Assembly: GCA_003956705.1 (NCBI GenBank)
Contig: QZCP01000100.1
Location: 103,112-167,111 of the forward strand
Length of the DNA stretch: 64,000 bases
DNA from: Brevipalpus yothersi
Taxonomy: Eukaryota > Arthropoda > Arachnida > Trombidiformes > Tenuipalpidae
Direction: 5' to 3'
Under the pieces are notes generated by a model that saw only the letters and a list, made by a program, of their open reading frames with translations, ran no database searches and was not told where the DNA came from. How positions within the stretch are numbered: the first letter of the stretch is position 1; each line of letters opens with the position of its first letter. A program made the translations under genes and the position numbers. Positions 1 to 12,044 of the stretch are shown here, piece after piece.

Positions 1-40
<40 letters not shown>

Positions 41-1357
41 GAAAGCCATTAAGGTGAGAGTGTTGATCAGAAGCTCTTCTCGAAAATTATTTTATACGTG
101 TGTGTAAGTGTATCTTTCTGTTTCTTGTTGGCCCTGATTGAATGGAACACTTTTGCTGAGTCTTTGAGATGAATGGAGAAATTGATTCGAAAATTGAATT
201 ATCGTTCATTCATTAAATTGTGAGGAGAAAAATGAAAATGTGTGTGATCAGATGGGTTACGAGTGACTCTCCTGGTGAACATGGGAATTTTTAATCACCC
301 AAAATTCGTATTCACATGATGTATCCTCGCCTATTCTTGGATTTATCGCTTGACAAATCTTTATCGTATCAAACTTCGTCTTTGAGAGGAACTTTAACAC
401 TTCCTCTTGTTATTTATCAAAATCTTATCAAATCAGATGCAAATCTTACTACTTGTCTTGTACAGTTAGTCAGAATCCAGAATCTGTGCCCTAGTGAATG
501 CTGATTAGCTCTGTTTTATCGAAATTCTTCTATTCACGCAAATTGATCAAAAATTTTATTATCGATACTTCAAGATCTCACATCATGAAAACAATTTGGC
601 AAATAAAGAGCTGATCAGATCAAGATCAGATAGAAAACTAAAAAAATAGAAAATTTTTTTTACTCTTTCCGAATTGATGATGGTGCAATAAGAACCTGAA
701 GGCAAATATATTCTTCTTTATGGTTTCTTTTTTCGGCAAAAATAGGAGCCTCTACGAATAGTTTCGTAAAAAAACTTCGAATTATTTTTCGTTCCAAAAG
801 ATTTTCATCAATTTTTTGGTAGAAAATTTTTCCAAATTCCAGAAGCATGAAGAGAAAACAAAAATTTTCTCACGAAATTCAAAGGGCTACCAAAAAAAAA
901 TTTCTACTCAGTAAAGTGTAAAAAATACATGCATAAAACAAAAGAAAAAACTATCTTGATTTGATTAAGCCTTTCCATTTGTTGACCATCTTCATGAATT
1001 GCTACTGTAATCAGTCAAGAATGCTAATGTGTATTCTGATCAAACATTCTGATCTTACTTCCATTGACTGATTGAAGATGCCCTCATTTGGCCCTACTAA
1101 TCAAGTGTGAACCTTTCTTGAATCATTAATTTTCAATCTTAATTTATTCTATTATATACCATGAAATTGGTGAAAAAAAACCTTTTCATGACAATAAAAA
1201 CAAGAGAAAAAAATATAGAAAATAAGAAAAAAATTCCAATAAAGTTATACAGCCAATGTCAAGAGTGGAGAAAGAAGCAACTCTTTCTACTTCATTTTTG
1301 ATGAATTATTTTCTCAATTACTAATCATCCAATGTTATTGTTTCATTTTTCCAACAG
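1..1357 (+). other. Intron or upstream region of the Ras-like gene
   Basis: The stretch begins with an (AG)n run (1-37) and is otherwise AT-rich single-copy sequence. I see no P-loop (GxxxxGKS/T) exon in it, so the missing 5' exons of the GTPase are expected further left. No other gene is supported. Confidence 0.5.
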
Positions 1358-3438
1358 GATACAGAAAGTTTATATGAACACATCACCTGGGCAGATGCTT
1401 ACGTAATTGTTTATTCAATCTGTGAAAAGCAAAGTTTTTTACAAGCTCGATACCTTTTGGAAACAATCGCAATGCTACGAGCTCAAAAGCGATCACCAAT
1501 CATACTTTTGGGTAATAAGCGAGATCTTGAACACATAAGAGAGGTAAGCTTTTGATTTTTACTGAAATATAGAGAATATCCGAAATAGAATTATAGAAAG
1601 TTGTCGTAGGCATCAACAATTATTTTATTTCAAGAAGATGTCAGAAGATTTATTACAATAATTCACCCACTGAAAACAATTGATGATGAAAGTGATGCGA
1701 AAAGTTCCAAAATGAACTACTCAAAATGATGGAATAAGATGAAAAATCACTTTCTCTCTCTCTCTCTTTCTCTTTAATTTGATGAGAAAGTTCATTGATC
1801 AGTGAAAGTTATCATGAATTCATGATATTGTTTATTAGGAAACGGTCAACGTAGTGGTCAAGAATCAAAAGAGGTGAAAAACTATCGGTCGACTTGTATG
1901 GAAGAGAGAGAGAGAGTAAAGAATGGATCAAATTGAGTTGACATGTATAATTGAAGGTTTCATAAGACATTATCATGTTTCATGAGCGAAAATGAATGAA
2001 ATTTTTTCTCTCTTTCTCAACGTAAATGAAGAAAAAAGAGAGAAAAGAAAAAACTCGAAAATATGTGCTCATTTTTGACCTAATCGTATTGTCGAAAGTT
2101 GATTCCCTCTCTTTTTTCACGGAACCTCATCACGTTCTCTTGCTCAATCGTCTATTATTTTTTTCTAATTTTCTTCTTCTTATTTAACCATCATTATGAA
2201 CAAGATAAATATATATATATATTCTCATTCCACTCTCTCAATTCAGGCTATCTCTCATCCTATTGTTGAAACTAAAAATACACTTTTTTTCAAGCTCAAA
2301 ATATGAAGCAACACACACACACACACGAAGAATTTTCTCATATATAACTCGAAATATACCGTTTGGATTAGAGGGCCCGATTGAAATCCAAAATCATGTC
2401 CCTCCATGAAATGTGAAGAATATTATCGTATGTGTATGTGTATTGGGACATTCTTCTCACATATATGAACACACATACATACACACCACTTCATTCACCT
2501 ACTGACATAATTTTGCAAAGAGCCCAGATGAATATGTTTATTCATTCAAATGATCATGTACAGCAAGAAGGGCTTAAGAGAGAAAACTTTATTCATACTG
2601 TGTGCTCTTGTACAGATCTCTCTCTCAACGTGCCAGTGTCAAGTGAATACAGACACACATATACAAGGGCAACTTCATGAAGGGCCAACATTTCATCACC
2701 AAAATTATTAATCTGACTTATCGTGAAAAAATATATACATGATATCTCATACGATAAATATCTGTAAAAGGAATGATTGGTATGGGGTGAGATTGAGGGT
2801 CAGAAAAGAGATGATAGTTTAGGAATGAATTGAGATATTAAATCATGTATATTCTGATATATTCTGATACTTTCCACAAGTTTTTGCGTCCAAAATTTTT
2901 TCTCCTCTAGATAAACCAAATAATTTGATAGGCTTTTGAAACTTTCTTCCAGTTCGAGAGAGTTAGTTTTTTGTGTGCTGAAATCAGAGCATCTATCTTT
3001 ATCTCCACCTCATAATGGATCAACACTAACAACATTATCATTTTTGTCTTTGGGTGATGATAATCATTATTCTACATAACTAATGGGCAGAATTACTTTC
3101 AACACCTACTGTCAATGCAAATACCAAGCTATTTTGACCATGTTTCATTACTGTTAATCTATGAATCACAGAAGAAAAAAAGTTTTCTCTCTCTTTCTTC
3201 CTCTCTATCTGAGATTCTGAGATTAGTGGGCATCATAAATAATCAAGTCAACCCTCTCTCTTTCTCAAATACCAAACAACAACAACTAGGTGATAGAAAA
3301 TGAAATGAGAACCACTTAACCCACCAGAACGGGGTCTATAAATATTGCTAATCTGAATTATCTGTTCTTCTTTCTCTCTCACTTTTTTTCGGTTTCAAAT
3401 GAGAGAGTGTTCATAATCAGAGCCCGTTTTCATTACAT

Positions 3439-3517
<79 letters not shown>

Positions 3518-4824
3518 CTGATTCCATGATACATGTATGTGGTATGTGTGATCATGTCAGGCATCTCGTCGCACGCCTCCAGAATTTTTGGGGCTATCAT
3601 TTATTGGGTTCTGGAAGAAGAAAATTGTTTTCCAGGCCATCTCATTTCTCTTTACTTTCTTAGTCCAGACAGGGCAATGCAAGTGGTAGTAGTAGTGAGC
3701 TTTGGAGTGAGAATTTTCTCTCTGAATCATGATAAAGATGAAGAGATGATAAACATATATACACACACACTTATTTCACATGCTGAACACAAGAGTGAAT
3801 GAATTAACAGTTAAGCCGGAGAGAAGGGCCTGACATGAAAGGGAGAGAGAAGAAATAAAAAGTCTTACACACAAGCTGTTAAGCCACTTTTACAGCTTGA
3901 CCTTATACAAAATCCAGAATTTCAATACATATAACATGTATCAAGGAGTGAGAAGAGAAAGAAGAAGAAGAAGAAGATCCATCTTATATACATACACCAT
4001 AAAATAAAAAAAAAAGTAAGCAAAAGGGCTTTCTCACCGAAAATTGGAATGATCTATGATGTTACTGAATTGAATTGAGATAAAGGGAAAGAAAGAAATA
4101 AAGACCAGTTTCACCATTTTCAGATCAAATTAATCACGATATCGTTATTCTACTTTTTCACTTGATTTTCTCTTTCTCTCTCTCTCTTATTCTTGCATTT
4201 TTTTAAACATTTAATTGAAATAAGAAAAAAATGGGACTCTTATTCATTTTGATGATAATTTTCGGCCCTTATCATTATCAACTTTTTCTTCTTCATTTCA
4301 ACTATCACCTTCTTTTTCATTAGAGAAAGCTTTATTCTTATTTTGATTTTCTTTCTCTCCCTGCTTAACAAATTCTTTTGACATCAAAAATTTAATTTGA
4401 CAACATTCTTAAGCATACGGACACACGTTAACTGTGTGTTTACCCATACATACATAGATTAACGGTATCAACATTAAATTTTTTTCTCTTCGTTCTGTGC
4501 CTTTTTTCCCCTTCTTCTTCTTCTCAATCATACACATTCATTCATCAGGTGGCCGTTGACGATGGACAAGAGATGTCACTTTTATGGCAATGTCAATTTT
4601 ATGAAGTTTCCGCGGCTGAAAGCTATATTGGGGTCAGTTTAGCGTTTCAAAGTTTAATACGCGAAGCACGATCTGCCCAATTGCCATCGAAAAATTTGTC
4701 ACCTATGAGACGAAAAACGAGCCCAGCAGTGATTGGTAAAATGTTTGGAATGGTTTTTGGTAAAAATGGATCCAAATCTAATTCTAATCGAGCTAATAAG
4801 AAGCGCCCATCATTGTCCATATGA
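1358..4824 (+). CDS. Ras-like small GTPase, RASL11/RERG group (3' part, two exons)
   Basis: These are the last two coding exons of a Ras-superfamily GTPase. Exon 1358-1543 follows an acceptor AG and ends at GTAAGC. Exon 4549-4824 follows a pyrimidine-rich CAG and ends at TGA. Both junctions are phase 0. The first exon carries ITWADAYVIVYSI and the G4 motif GNKRDL (guanine-base binding). The second carries FYEVSAAESY, covering the G5 region, then a basic tail rich in K, R and S. The WAD...VIVYSI and EVS..ESY segments resemble RASL11 and RERG proteins more than classical Ras, and the C-terminus KKRPSLSI has no CaaX prenylation box, as is usual in that group. The P-loop and switch exons are not visible and must lie left of the window. 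A 3-kb intron separates the exons. RASL11 is favoured over RASL12 or RERG from remembered sequence similarity only. Confidence 0.75.
1544..4548 (+). other. Large intron of the Ras-like gene
   Basis: The intron runs from GTAAGC at 1544 to CAG at 4548. It holds (AC)n near 2311, a long (AG)n block near 3443-3513 and scattered short CT tracts. The short open frames inside it are low-complexity or lack splice-bounded, recognisable content. Confidence 0.7.
3443..3513. repeat. (AG)n microsatellite
   Basis: About 70 bp of nearly perfect AG dinucleotide repeat in the intron of the Ras-like gene. It forms a continuous polypurine strand. Confidence 0.95.
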
Positions 4825-5236
4825 GTCTACGGTATTTTGAGAGTGTTTATCACCAATACACATGTATATGTGTGTGTATATATGAATAATGGCCGAATTT
4901 TGTGATCATCGATGAGAGATGCATTTCAAATTGATTCAATGTGATTAGCTGATTAGCTGGATGACCACTTTGATCTTTGATTGTCATTTTTGGATGTCAA
5001 GTTTGGATTAATTACGAATTACTTTGTTACTTGGATTGATTTGTTTGACGATGAATCGAAAGAATTTTTTTTATAATCATACTTTGATAAATTAATTGTC
5101 TTGGGATGCTCATTTTTGCTCTTCTTTCCCAATCATTCAAATGTAAATACTCATCGATGATAATTATTTTTATTTAAAACATTTTGATAAATTATTTTAC
5201 CGGAAAGAAGAGATTTCAATCTTTATAAATGATGAA

Positions 5237-5242
5237 AATAAA
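5237..5242 (+). terminator. Poly(A) signal of the RASL11-like gene
   Basis: AATAAA lies about 410 bp after the TGA of the Ras-like gene, in an AT-rich 3' flank. A second AATAAA occurs near 5593, so the exact 3' end is uncertain. Confidence 0.5.
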
Positions 5243-6066
5243 ATATATTGTGAAGACGTACTGATTTTTTTCACTCATTGTATATATCTGAGAATCTACT
5301 GGAATGATTGCTGATTGCTGATTATCATTGACAATGGTCAACGGTCAAAAACCTTATCAGTTCAATTAATTCAAGAATGACGTGAATCAGTAAAGAATTG
5401 AAATGATGATGTAGATGAATTTCATGAATATCTCGCAATTTTATCACTTATACACCTTCTGTTTTGATGATTACACTTGACAAGGGAACTAAGCGGATTA
5501 GATGATTTTTCTGTAAGATTTTCCCTAATCAACCAAGGATGTGTGATATCTGTATTACATCGGTGTAATACATCATGTATCGGTGATACTCAATAAAGCA
5601 TCCGTTAACCTTGTGATTTAAGGATAAACTTATTTGAATGCTCACTTTTGAATAAAAAATGAATTAAATCCAGACTAGTTCATCTACATTTTGACCCTGA
5701 TTTGATAGAAACAATGTCCAATTACAAATATTCTCATGTAATAATTTGAAAAGTATATTATTAAAAAAATTGGCCTCGCAAAATTGGCGCCAATTTTTTT
5801 CTCTCCCTCATTCAAAGACAATAGTTCACACCAACGTACGTTAAGTACGTTGATACCCGTTCAATGGTGAAGAGAGTAACGAAAATGTCGTTGTCAAGAG
5901 AGTTTATTGAACAATGTCCTTGAGAAAAGAAAAGAAACGAATTGAAAGAACAGTTCTCATGTTAATCATGAACAGTCATATATATTCAATAGCATGGAGT
6001 AAAAGTTTCACGTGAATCAAATGAGAAAGAGAGAGATAATTACTCAACAGATATCAAAGCTCACAG

Positions 6067-6068
<2 letters not shown>

Positions 6069-6141
<73 letters not shown>
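6069..6141. repeat. (TC)n microsatellite
   Basis: About 72 bp of perfect CT dinucleotide repeat upstream of transketolase. It is the first of two long pyrimidine arrays within 400 bp on the same strand. Confidence 0.95.
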
Positions 6142-6144
<3 letters not shown>

Positions 6145-6382
6145 TATGTCTGTTAACGTGCCAATCAGAACTCACTCATATACAATTTGGTTGATCATGA
6201 TAATATATATATATTAGATTGATTGTCCTTATCATCATTAGCGTACCTTTGATTTATATACCCACATACACATACACGTTGCTATCCAGATTCATTTTTC
6301 TATCACTTTTCGTTCACCGGTCTCTCTTTCTCTCTCTGTGTAAGTGTGCTCAAACTTTTTTCCCCAACTAGTTAGCAAATTA

Positions 6383-6384
<2 letters not shown>

Positions 6385-6444
<60 letters not shown>
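6385..6444. repeat. (TC)n microsatellite
   Basis: About 60 bp of CT dinucleotide repeat 500 bp upstream of the transketolase start codon. In arthropods, GAGA-factor-type proteins bind such (GA)n/(TC)n tracts in promoters. A regulatory role here is only a possibility. Confidence 0.95.
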
Positions 6445-6447
<3 letters not shown>

Positions 6448-6945
6448 GATCTATCTATCTGGCACATTTTGTTAGACACTCTCTGGCACGTTTATATTAT
6501 ATCATCACTTTTTTTCTCCCTCTCTGTTTCATCATCACTCAAGCCTAGTAGTGCTAGTAGTAAGCCTAGTAGTAAGCCACTCCTCAATCTCATACCATTC
6601 GGCTGTGTGTGTAACCTTCACGTTTTCCTCTCTTCTTTCATCGCCTGTTTCAGTGTCTTTCTGTGTGTGTGTTTCGTAGTAAGGAACTTGATAAGCTCTT
6701 TTTTTTCCTCTTGATTCACTTTGGTTACGTTTTTTGGGTAAGTTTTTTGGGTTTCCTTATTATTAATTGATTTATTCATTTTTAAATCTCTTGATTAAAT
6801 TTGTTTTTTGTGTTGTTATTAATTTATTGATTTCGTTCTTGGCTATTTGTGGTGTTTTTCCTGCCGCCACCAAAGTTTTGCCATACCGCTTTGTTTACCT
6901 ATCATTTTATAAGTTAAACGATTAAAAGTTACAATTAAAAAAACC

Positions 6946-9543
6946 ATGGGTAAAGAAGCTGCTCTCCGTGACATTGCCAATCGTCTTCGTATTCATTCAA
7001 TTGAATCAACAAATGCATCCAAATCTGGGTAAGTGAAAGTGGTGTATCAATTATGTTTCTGATGTTATGAAGCAATGTTGGCTGTTTCAATTGCTAAATT
7101 CACTTCATTTTGAGCGTCAAATAACTTGACATTTTTCTTGATTCTTTTTTTCCTCAATCTTTTCTCTCTACAAAAAAATGATCCCATAAACACACACACA
7201 ATGATCACTGTTAATCATCATGATCAACACGATCAACACAATTCAGTCATCCAACATCATGTGCTTCCATGGCAGAAATTATGTCGGTACTTTTTTTCGA
7301 TGCCATGAGATACTCTGTAAAGGAACCTCGACATCCTGCCTCTGATCGATTGATTTTGAGTAAGTGTCAATGTTTGTTCATCAAATTGAACAGAACAATT
7401 TATTTTCCCTTTTTTTTAACTATAACTGTATAAATGTTAATCTTTTCTAATCACTGTTGTTGTGCACTGATTAGGTAAAGGTCATGCGGCACCGATTTTG
7501 TACGCAGCATGGGCTGAAGCTGGTCTCTTTCCAACATCTGATCTGCTTAATTTGAGAAAAATTGATTCCGATTTGGAGGGACATCCAACCCCTCGACTCA
7601 ATTTTATCGATGTCGCCACCGGGTCATTAGGTCAAGGATTAAGTGTTGCCGCTGGTATGGCTTACATGGGAAAGTATGTGGACAAATCGGATTTTCGTAC
7701 ATACTGTTTGATTGGTGATGGTGAATCAGCTGAAGGTTCCATATGGGAAGCTATGAATTTTGCATCCATCTACAAGTTGGACAATCTTTGCGCCATTTTT
7801 GATATCAATCGCTTGGGTCAAAGTGAGCCTGCTGCCCTGCAACATTCGATGGAAATTTATGAAGCTCGTGCTCGAGCTTTTGGTTTCGAGCCGATGGTGG
7901 TTGATGGTCATGATGTTGCATCTCTGGTTGATGCCTTCTCGAAAGCTGAAACCATCAAAGGTCGTCCAACAGCAATTCTAGCCAAAACATTCAAAGGAAA
8001 AGGTAAGAGGAGAAGATTGTGTGACTTGATCCTTACGCCTATGATACTGATTTCGTTTCCTTCTTGTTTTATGATTCAAATTGTATCAGGTTTCCCCAAC
8101 ATCGAAGACAAAGTCAATTGGCATGGAAAACCATTGGGTGATAGTGGAGCTTCAATTTTATCTCAACTCAAATCTGAAAATCAGAACATCAAATTAGAGC
8201 CAAAACCATCCACATCATCTGTACCTCCAGTTGATCTTACTGTTCGCCTAAGTGAACCACCAAACTACAAGATCGGTGACAAGGTGGGCCATGAACGATA
8301 TTATCTTTTCCAGTTTCCCATTGATTTATGAGTTTCCAACTAGTATATGATTCAATTTTTTCTATTCTTATAATAATTTGATTTCTCTACATTCTTTATT
8401 TTACTAGATCGCGACTCGTCAAGTGTATGGAACTGCCTTAGTGAAACTTGGTAAAACAAATGAGCGAGTCATCTCACTTGATGGTGACACAAAGAACAGC
8501 ACCTTCTCGGAAACTTACAAAAAAGAGTTCCCATCACGATATATTGAGTGTTACATTGCGGAGCAAAATTTAGTTGGTGTTGGTATTGGTCTTGGCTGTC
8601 GTAGACGAGCAATTCCATTTGTATCAACTTTCGCTTGTTTCCTGAGCCGTGCTTTTGATCAAATAAGGATGGGTAAGGATCCTCAAAACACACCTGATCA
8701 AAATTTTTATTCTAAATTCTTCTCTTCTGAAAATACATTTCAGGCGCTATCTCTCAAGCCAATATCAAATTCTGTGGATCTCATTGTGGTGTTAGTATTG
8801 GAGAAGATGGACCATCTCAGATGGCTCTTGAGGATCTAGCCATGTTCCGATCAATTCCTGGTTGCAATGTTTTCTATCCATGCGATGCTGTGAGCACTGA
8901 GCGAGCAGTAGAATTAGCCGCTCAACATGTTGGCATTGATTTTATTCGAACCTCAAGACCGGCGACTGCTGTCATTTATCCGAATGACACCGTGTTTGCT
9001 GTCGGAAAGGCTCATATTCTCAAGAAATCAGGTAAAGTATCGTCAAAATTTATCATCTTAGTCGTTTGATAGCTAGATGAATAATCATAAATAGATAGAA
9101 TAGTTGAAAACCAATGAATTCCAAAGAAATTAGAAGAACCGATAATAGCGTTAACATGTTTGCCTTCTCTTCTCTTAGCTTCGGATCAATGTCTGGTCAT
9201 CGGTGCCGGTGTCACTCTGTATGAGGCTTTATCGGCTGCTGAAACACTGTCCAACTCTGGCACAAACATTCGAGTGATGGACTTATTCACCATCAAGCCA
9301 ATTGATGCTCAGGCTATTCTAGAGAATGCCAAACAATGTGGCAATAAAATTGTTGTTGTTGAAGATCATTATCCTGAAGGTGGTATCGGTGATGCAGTAG
9401 CCTCCGTCATAGCATCTCAGCCTAATATTGTAATGCGTCATCTGGCTGTCAGAGAGATTCCTCGAAGTGGTCCACCGCAGGTATTGTTGGAAAAATATGG
9501 AATCAGTGCCACTGCCATTGTTAAGGCTGTCAAATCTTTTTAA
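6946..9543 (+). CDS. TKT: Transketolase, complete, seven coding exons
   Basis: This is a thiamine-diphosphate enzyme of the non-oxidative pentose-phosphate pathway that moves two-carbon ketol units between sugar phosphates in the cytosol. The exons are 6946-7028, 7247-7359, 7475-8002, 8090-8283, 8408-8672, 8744-9031 and 9179-9543. All junctions are GT-AG and in phase, giving 611 residues, close to the roughly 620 of animal transketolases. Diagnostic motifs appear in order: an N-terminal SGHPTSCASMAEIMS block, SKGHAAP, GSLGQGLSVAAGMA, the cofactor motif GDGES..GSIWEA...N, then in the second half DGDTKNSTFSE, the catalytic-Glu segment ECYIAEQN, RAFDQIRM, GSHCGVSIGEDGPSQMALED and VEDHYPEGGIG in the C-terminal domain. 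The start ATG sits in an A-rich, favourable context (aaaccATGG), and no other methionine fits the N-terminal homology. Introns are short (71-218 bp). Nothing suggests a pseudogene. Confidence 0.97.
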
Positions 9544-10447
9544 AAAATACTCTTGATTTAGTTTTCATCCCCATGTTTGAATGTCTGAGGTGTACCAATT
9601 TTTCTATCTAGCTTATCTCAACTGTGTAATTCCGTTTGATCGTCATTTTTTGAGCTCTTCCAGAAGTGATTATTTTTGTCTACAAAATTTTCTAGAATAC
9701 AAACTTCTCTATCTTCTGAATAAAAGATTTTCCATTCCATTTTGATGCTCAATATGATTTCATCCACAAGCTGTAATGTATTTCGATTAGCCGATGTGAT
9801 GAGAAACTTTCTCAGAAAGATGAATAAGATTGGAAAAAATCAACTTTCAAATTGCATGATGAAAGCTGATGTAATGTTCTGAGAGAGAAAAAAAGATAGT
9901 AATGAAGAGTGAGAACTGATCAATGTCACCTTGATTGGCTGTTTAAACCTACCTATTTTTGTGATTCAATGTTTAAAATTATTGCATCATGTGACCAAGG
10001 GAAAGATCAAAGACTGAGGATTAAAACTAAAAACTGATAAGAGAACGAGAAGAAGAAATAAGGATGATATCATGAAAAAGTGAGATGTTTTTAAATAGAT
10101 ATGTTTAGTTAAATAGCTTGGCTTTTAAATTTTAAATTTTTGTACAAATCTTGGTACTGTTGCTTAGATTTGATGTTGTCCCAAATGACGAGTAAATCAA
10201 AGTTGATTGATTTCACTGGTTGGTCAAAAGGATGGACAATGAAAATACTAATTTTCTTTAGTACATGAGTGTAGGAAAAAGAGGAATAGAAAAATTTGGT
10301 ATGTTTAACATTTAGATTTATACTAGATAGATATATTTGATTAAATAGACCTCTGAAATAGGAAATTTTTTTGTTGAGATTCAACGAAGTCAAAAAAAGT
10401 CCACTCGATTGATTACAATCAATCATCGTCGGACAATTGAGTGTTCG
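9544..10447. other. Convergent intergenic region, transketolase to RBFOX
   Basis: It holds the 3' flanks of two converging genes. On the minus strand an open frame of 105 codons (10109-10426) starts 21 bp beyond the RBFOX stop. It is AT-rich, matches nothing I recognise, and I leave it uncalled. No clear AATAAA for RBFOX is visible on the minus strand; a TATAAA variant occurs around 10318. Confidence 0.5.
9719..9724 (+). terminator. TKT: Poly(A) signal of transketolase
   Basis: AATAAA lies about 175 bp after the transketolase stop codon, followed by T-rich sequence. It is well placed for the 3' end. Confidence 0.7.
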
Positions 10448-11404
10448 TCACACACCTCGGGAAGAATTGACTGTTTGTTCCATGAGGGCACGGAAAAAGG
10501 CAGTATTCAGATTCAATGAGCGCATTGCTTTCGTAGTATCTGATATTGGCGGGGATGGAGACTTGACAATGGGTGATTTTGATTTAAATATCGAACCATC
10601 GCTACCATTGGTACGATAGGAGGATATTGTGGACTTGGACCCAATTGATTCGGCAGTAGCATTGGTGTTGATCGATAATTGAGAGCCAATCGAAGCGGCT
10701 GAGGAGCATGTTGAAGGCGATCGGACTCGAGGTGAGAGGGATTTTTTTGCTTGGCCCTTGACCGTAGCCGGATTCACTTCAATCTGTCGGCCATCGACAA
10801 CTTTATTATTGAGATCTCTCATCGCTCGAGCCGCCTGCTCAGCAGAGGCAAATGTCAGGAAACCGAAGCCCTTTGAGCCTCTCTCATTGAAAATTATCTC
10901 GATATCAAGAATAGGGCCATAATCTTGGAACAATTGGCGAAGATCTGGCTCACGAAATCGAAAAGGTATATTGCTTACATGGACTCGCTTAGGCTCTCCA
11001 CCATCTGAGCAATCAGTATGACTTCCAAAGCCATTGAGATCAATTGAACGAGGCGAATTGCTCGGACTTCGAGCAGACTTGGTGTTGAGCCCATTTTGAG
11101 CTGCCACTGTCTTAGTATTACCACTTTTGACATCACCATTAGTCTGCTTGTTCGCTGTTTGCTCATTTGAACACTTGTTCACATTGCCATTGCGCTCAGT
11201 TGAATTTGTACCAATTCCAATTGACCGTTGGAAATGTACATCATCCAATGATTTTTGCAATTTTTCCTTCGGACTGAGGCAAGGCAGACCAACTTGTTCA
11301 CAAATTTCATGATCCAAATCAATCCAATCCAATTGCCACTCTTTGATAAGATCATTTCTTTTCTCCAACGGAGAAGGTATAAACTTTTTACTTGCCGAAG
11401 ACAT
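10448..11404 (-). CDS. RBFOX-family RNA-binding splicing regulator, single exon
   Basis: This 318-residue protein has one RRM at about residues 139-216. The RRM is very close to the Fox-1/A2BP1 family: RNP2 is VHVSNI, followed by PFRFREPDLRQLF, then IIFNERGSKGFGFLTF containing RNP1. The IPFRFR loop keeps the phenylalanine that Fox proteins use to read (U)GCAUG. RBFOX proteins bind that element in pre-mRNA introns and 3' UTRs and steer alternative splicing. The flanks are unlike vertebrate RBFOX1. The N-terminus (EWQLDWIDLDHEICEQVGL) is unfamiliar, and the C-terminus is Ser-rich and disordered with several SP sites. The frame from ATG to TGA is uninterrupted by introns. It is head-to-head with RpL36A and tail-to-tail with transketolase. 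It could be the main RBFOX gene with introns lost, or an intronless paralogue. Confidence 0.9.
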   Translation of the reverse strand: MSSASKKFIPSPLEKRNDLIKEWQLDWIDLDHEICEQVGLPCLSPKEKLQKSLDDVHFQRSIGIGTNSTERNGNVNKCSNEQTANKQTNGDVKSGNTKTVAAQNGLNTKSARSPSNSPRSIDLNGFGSHTDCSDGGEPKRVHVSNIPFRFREPDLRQLFQDYGPILDIEIIFNERGSKGFGFLTFASAEQAARAMRDLNNKVVDGRQIEVNPATVKGQAKKSLSPRVRSPSTCSSAASIGSQLSINTNATAESIGSKSTISSYRTNGSDGSIFKSKSPIVKSPSPPISDTTKAMRSLNLNTAFFRALMEQTVNSSRGV

Positions 11405-11929
11405 TATGATTAATTAGAAGAGAATTAAATTTTATTAAGATAAGGCACCCAAAATTGTCACAAAATCACACCCTCAACTTTCAATTTCTTTGTTCAACAA
11501 AGAAGTGTGATGTATCCAGAAAAAGAGAGATGGACAATGAATCTCACAGAGTTCAATTCAATTCAATTGAATTACTCTCCCAATTAATTGATAACACACA
11601 ATTAACAATTAAAATTACTGCTACACAGAAAACATGGATTAAACTTGGTAAAAATCAAAGATATTACAATTATAATCGGGGTAATCAATCACAAGTTATT
11701 AGCTCATCTCTCTACCAGAACAATGCATTTAATACACCGGCAACTTTCATAACATCTTATCTCATATTGAAATGGATTCCTTTTAAAACTTCGAACAAAA
11801 AGAAAAGAAAAACTTTTTACGTTTTAAAAGTCCAATTTTTGACACCTTCTACACTTGCGCACCTGTTTACATCACGCGATTCGAAACAAAGAAAAGAAAG
11901 AGAAATAGAATAGAAAAAGAACACAGAGA

Positions 11930-11948
11930 GAACATTCTAGGAATGTTC
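11930..11948. promoter_or_regulatory. Perfect inverted repeat with heat-shock-element-like GAA/TTC modules
   Basis: GAACATTCTAGGAATGTTC has two 8-bp perfect inverted arms around TAG. It reads as alternating GAA/TTC units, the building blocks of heat shock elements, though the central spacing is one base longer than the standard 5-bp register. More TTC/GAA units follow (TTCGAAATTCGAA at 11956-11968). Binding is not shown. Confidence 0.45.
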
Positions 11949-12034
11949 TTCGTTCTTCGAAATTCGAATTTTTTCTTTGCGCTTCGAAAAAGGGTTTGTC
12001 TACCAGGAGCGACACCTATATTGTGCGAAAGTAT

Positions 12035-12044
12035 CGCCATCTTG
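12035..12044 (+). promoter_or_regulatory. RpL36A: YY1/Pho-like site CGCCATCTTG upstream of RpL36A
   Basis: CGCCATCTTG matches the CCATNTT core read by YY1/Pleiohomeotic proteins, which often sits close to transcription starts of ribosomal-protein and housekeeping genes. About 30 bp downstream (12066-12073) ACTTTTCC resembles the pyrimidine initiator (TCT/TOP) of ribosomal-protein genes and is a candidate transcription start. Confidence 0.4.

Larger units (their letters stand above)
4825..6945. other. Intergenic region between the Ras-like gene and transketolase
   Basis: It contains the 3' flank of the Ras-like gene, two very long (TC)n arrays and the presumed transketolase promoter and 5' UTR. 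A GGGTAAGT donor-like site near 6737 and AG sites at about 6885-6930 could bound a 5' UTR intron, but this cannot be settled from sequence alone. No coding region is supported. Confidence 0.6.

Noticed and set aside
7498..8331. A single 277-codon transketolase frame running through 8003-8089 and past 8283.
   Set aside because: Homology requires removal of 8003-8089 and splicing at 8283 to 8408. The through-reading is a frame-preserving intron, not a separate protein.
10109..10426. Minus-strand 105-codon frame just downstream of RBFOX.
   Set aside because: AT-rich composition, no recognisable motif, position in the expected 3' UTR. A frame of this length can arise by chance here.
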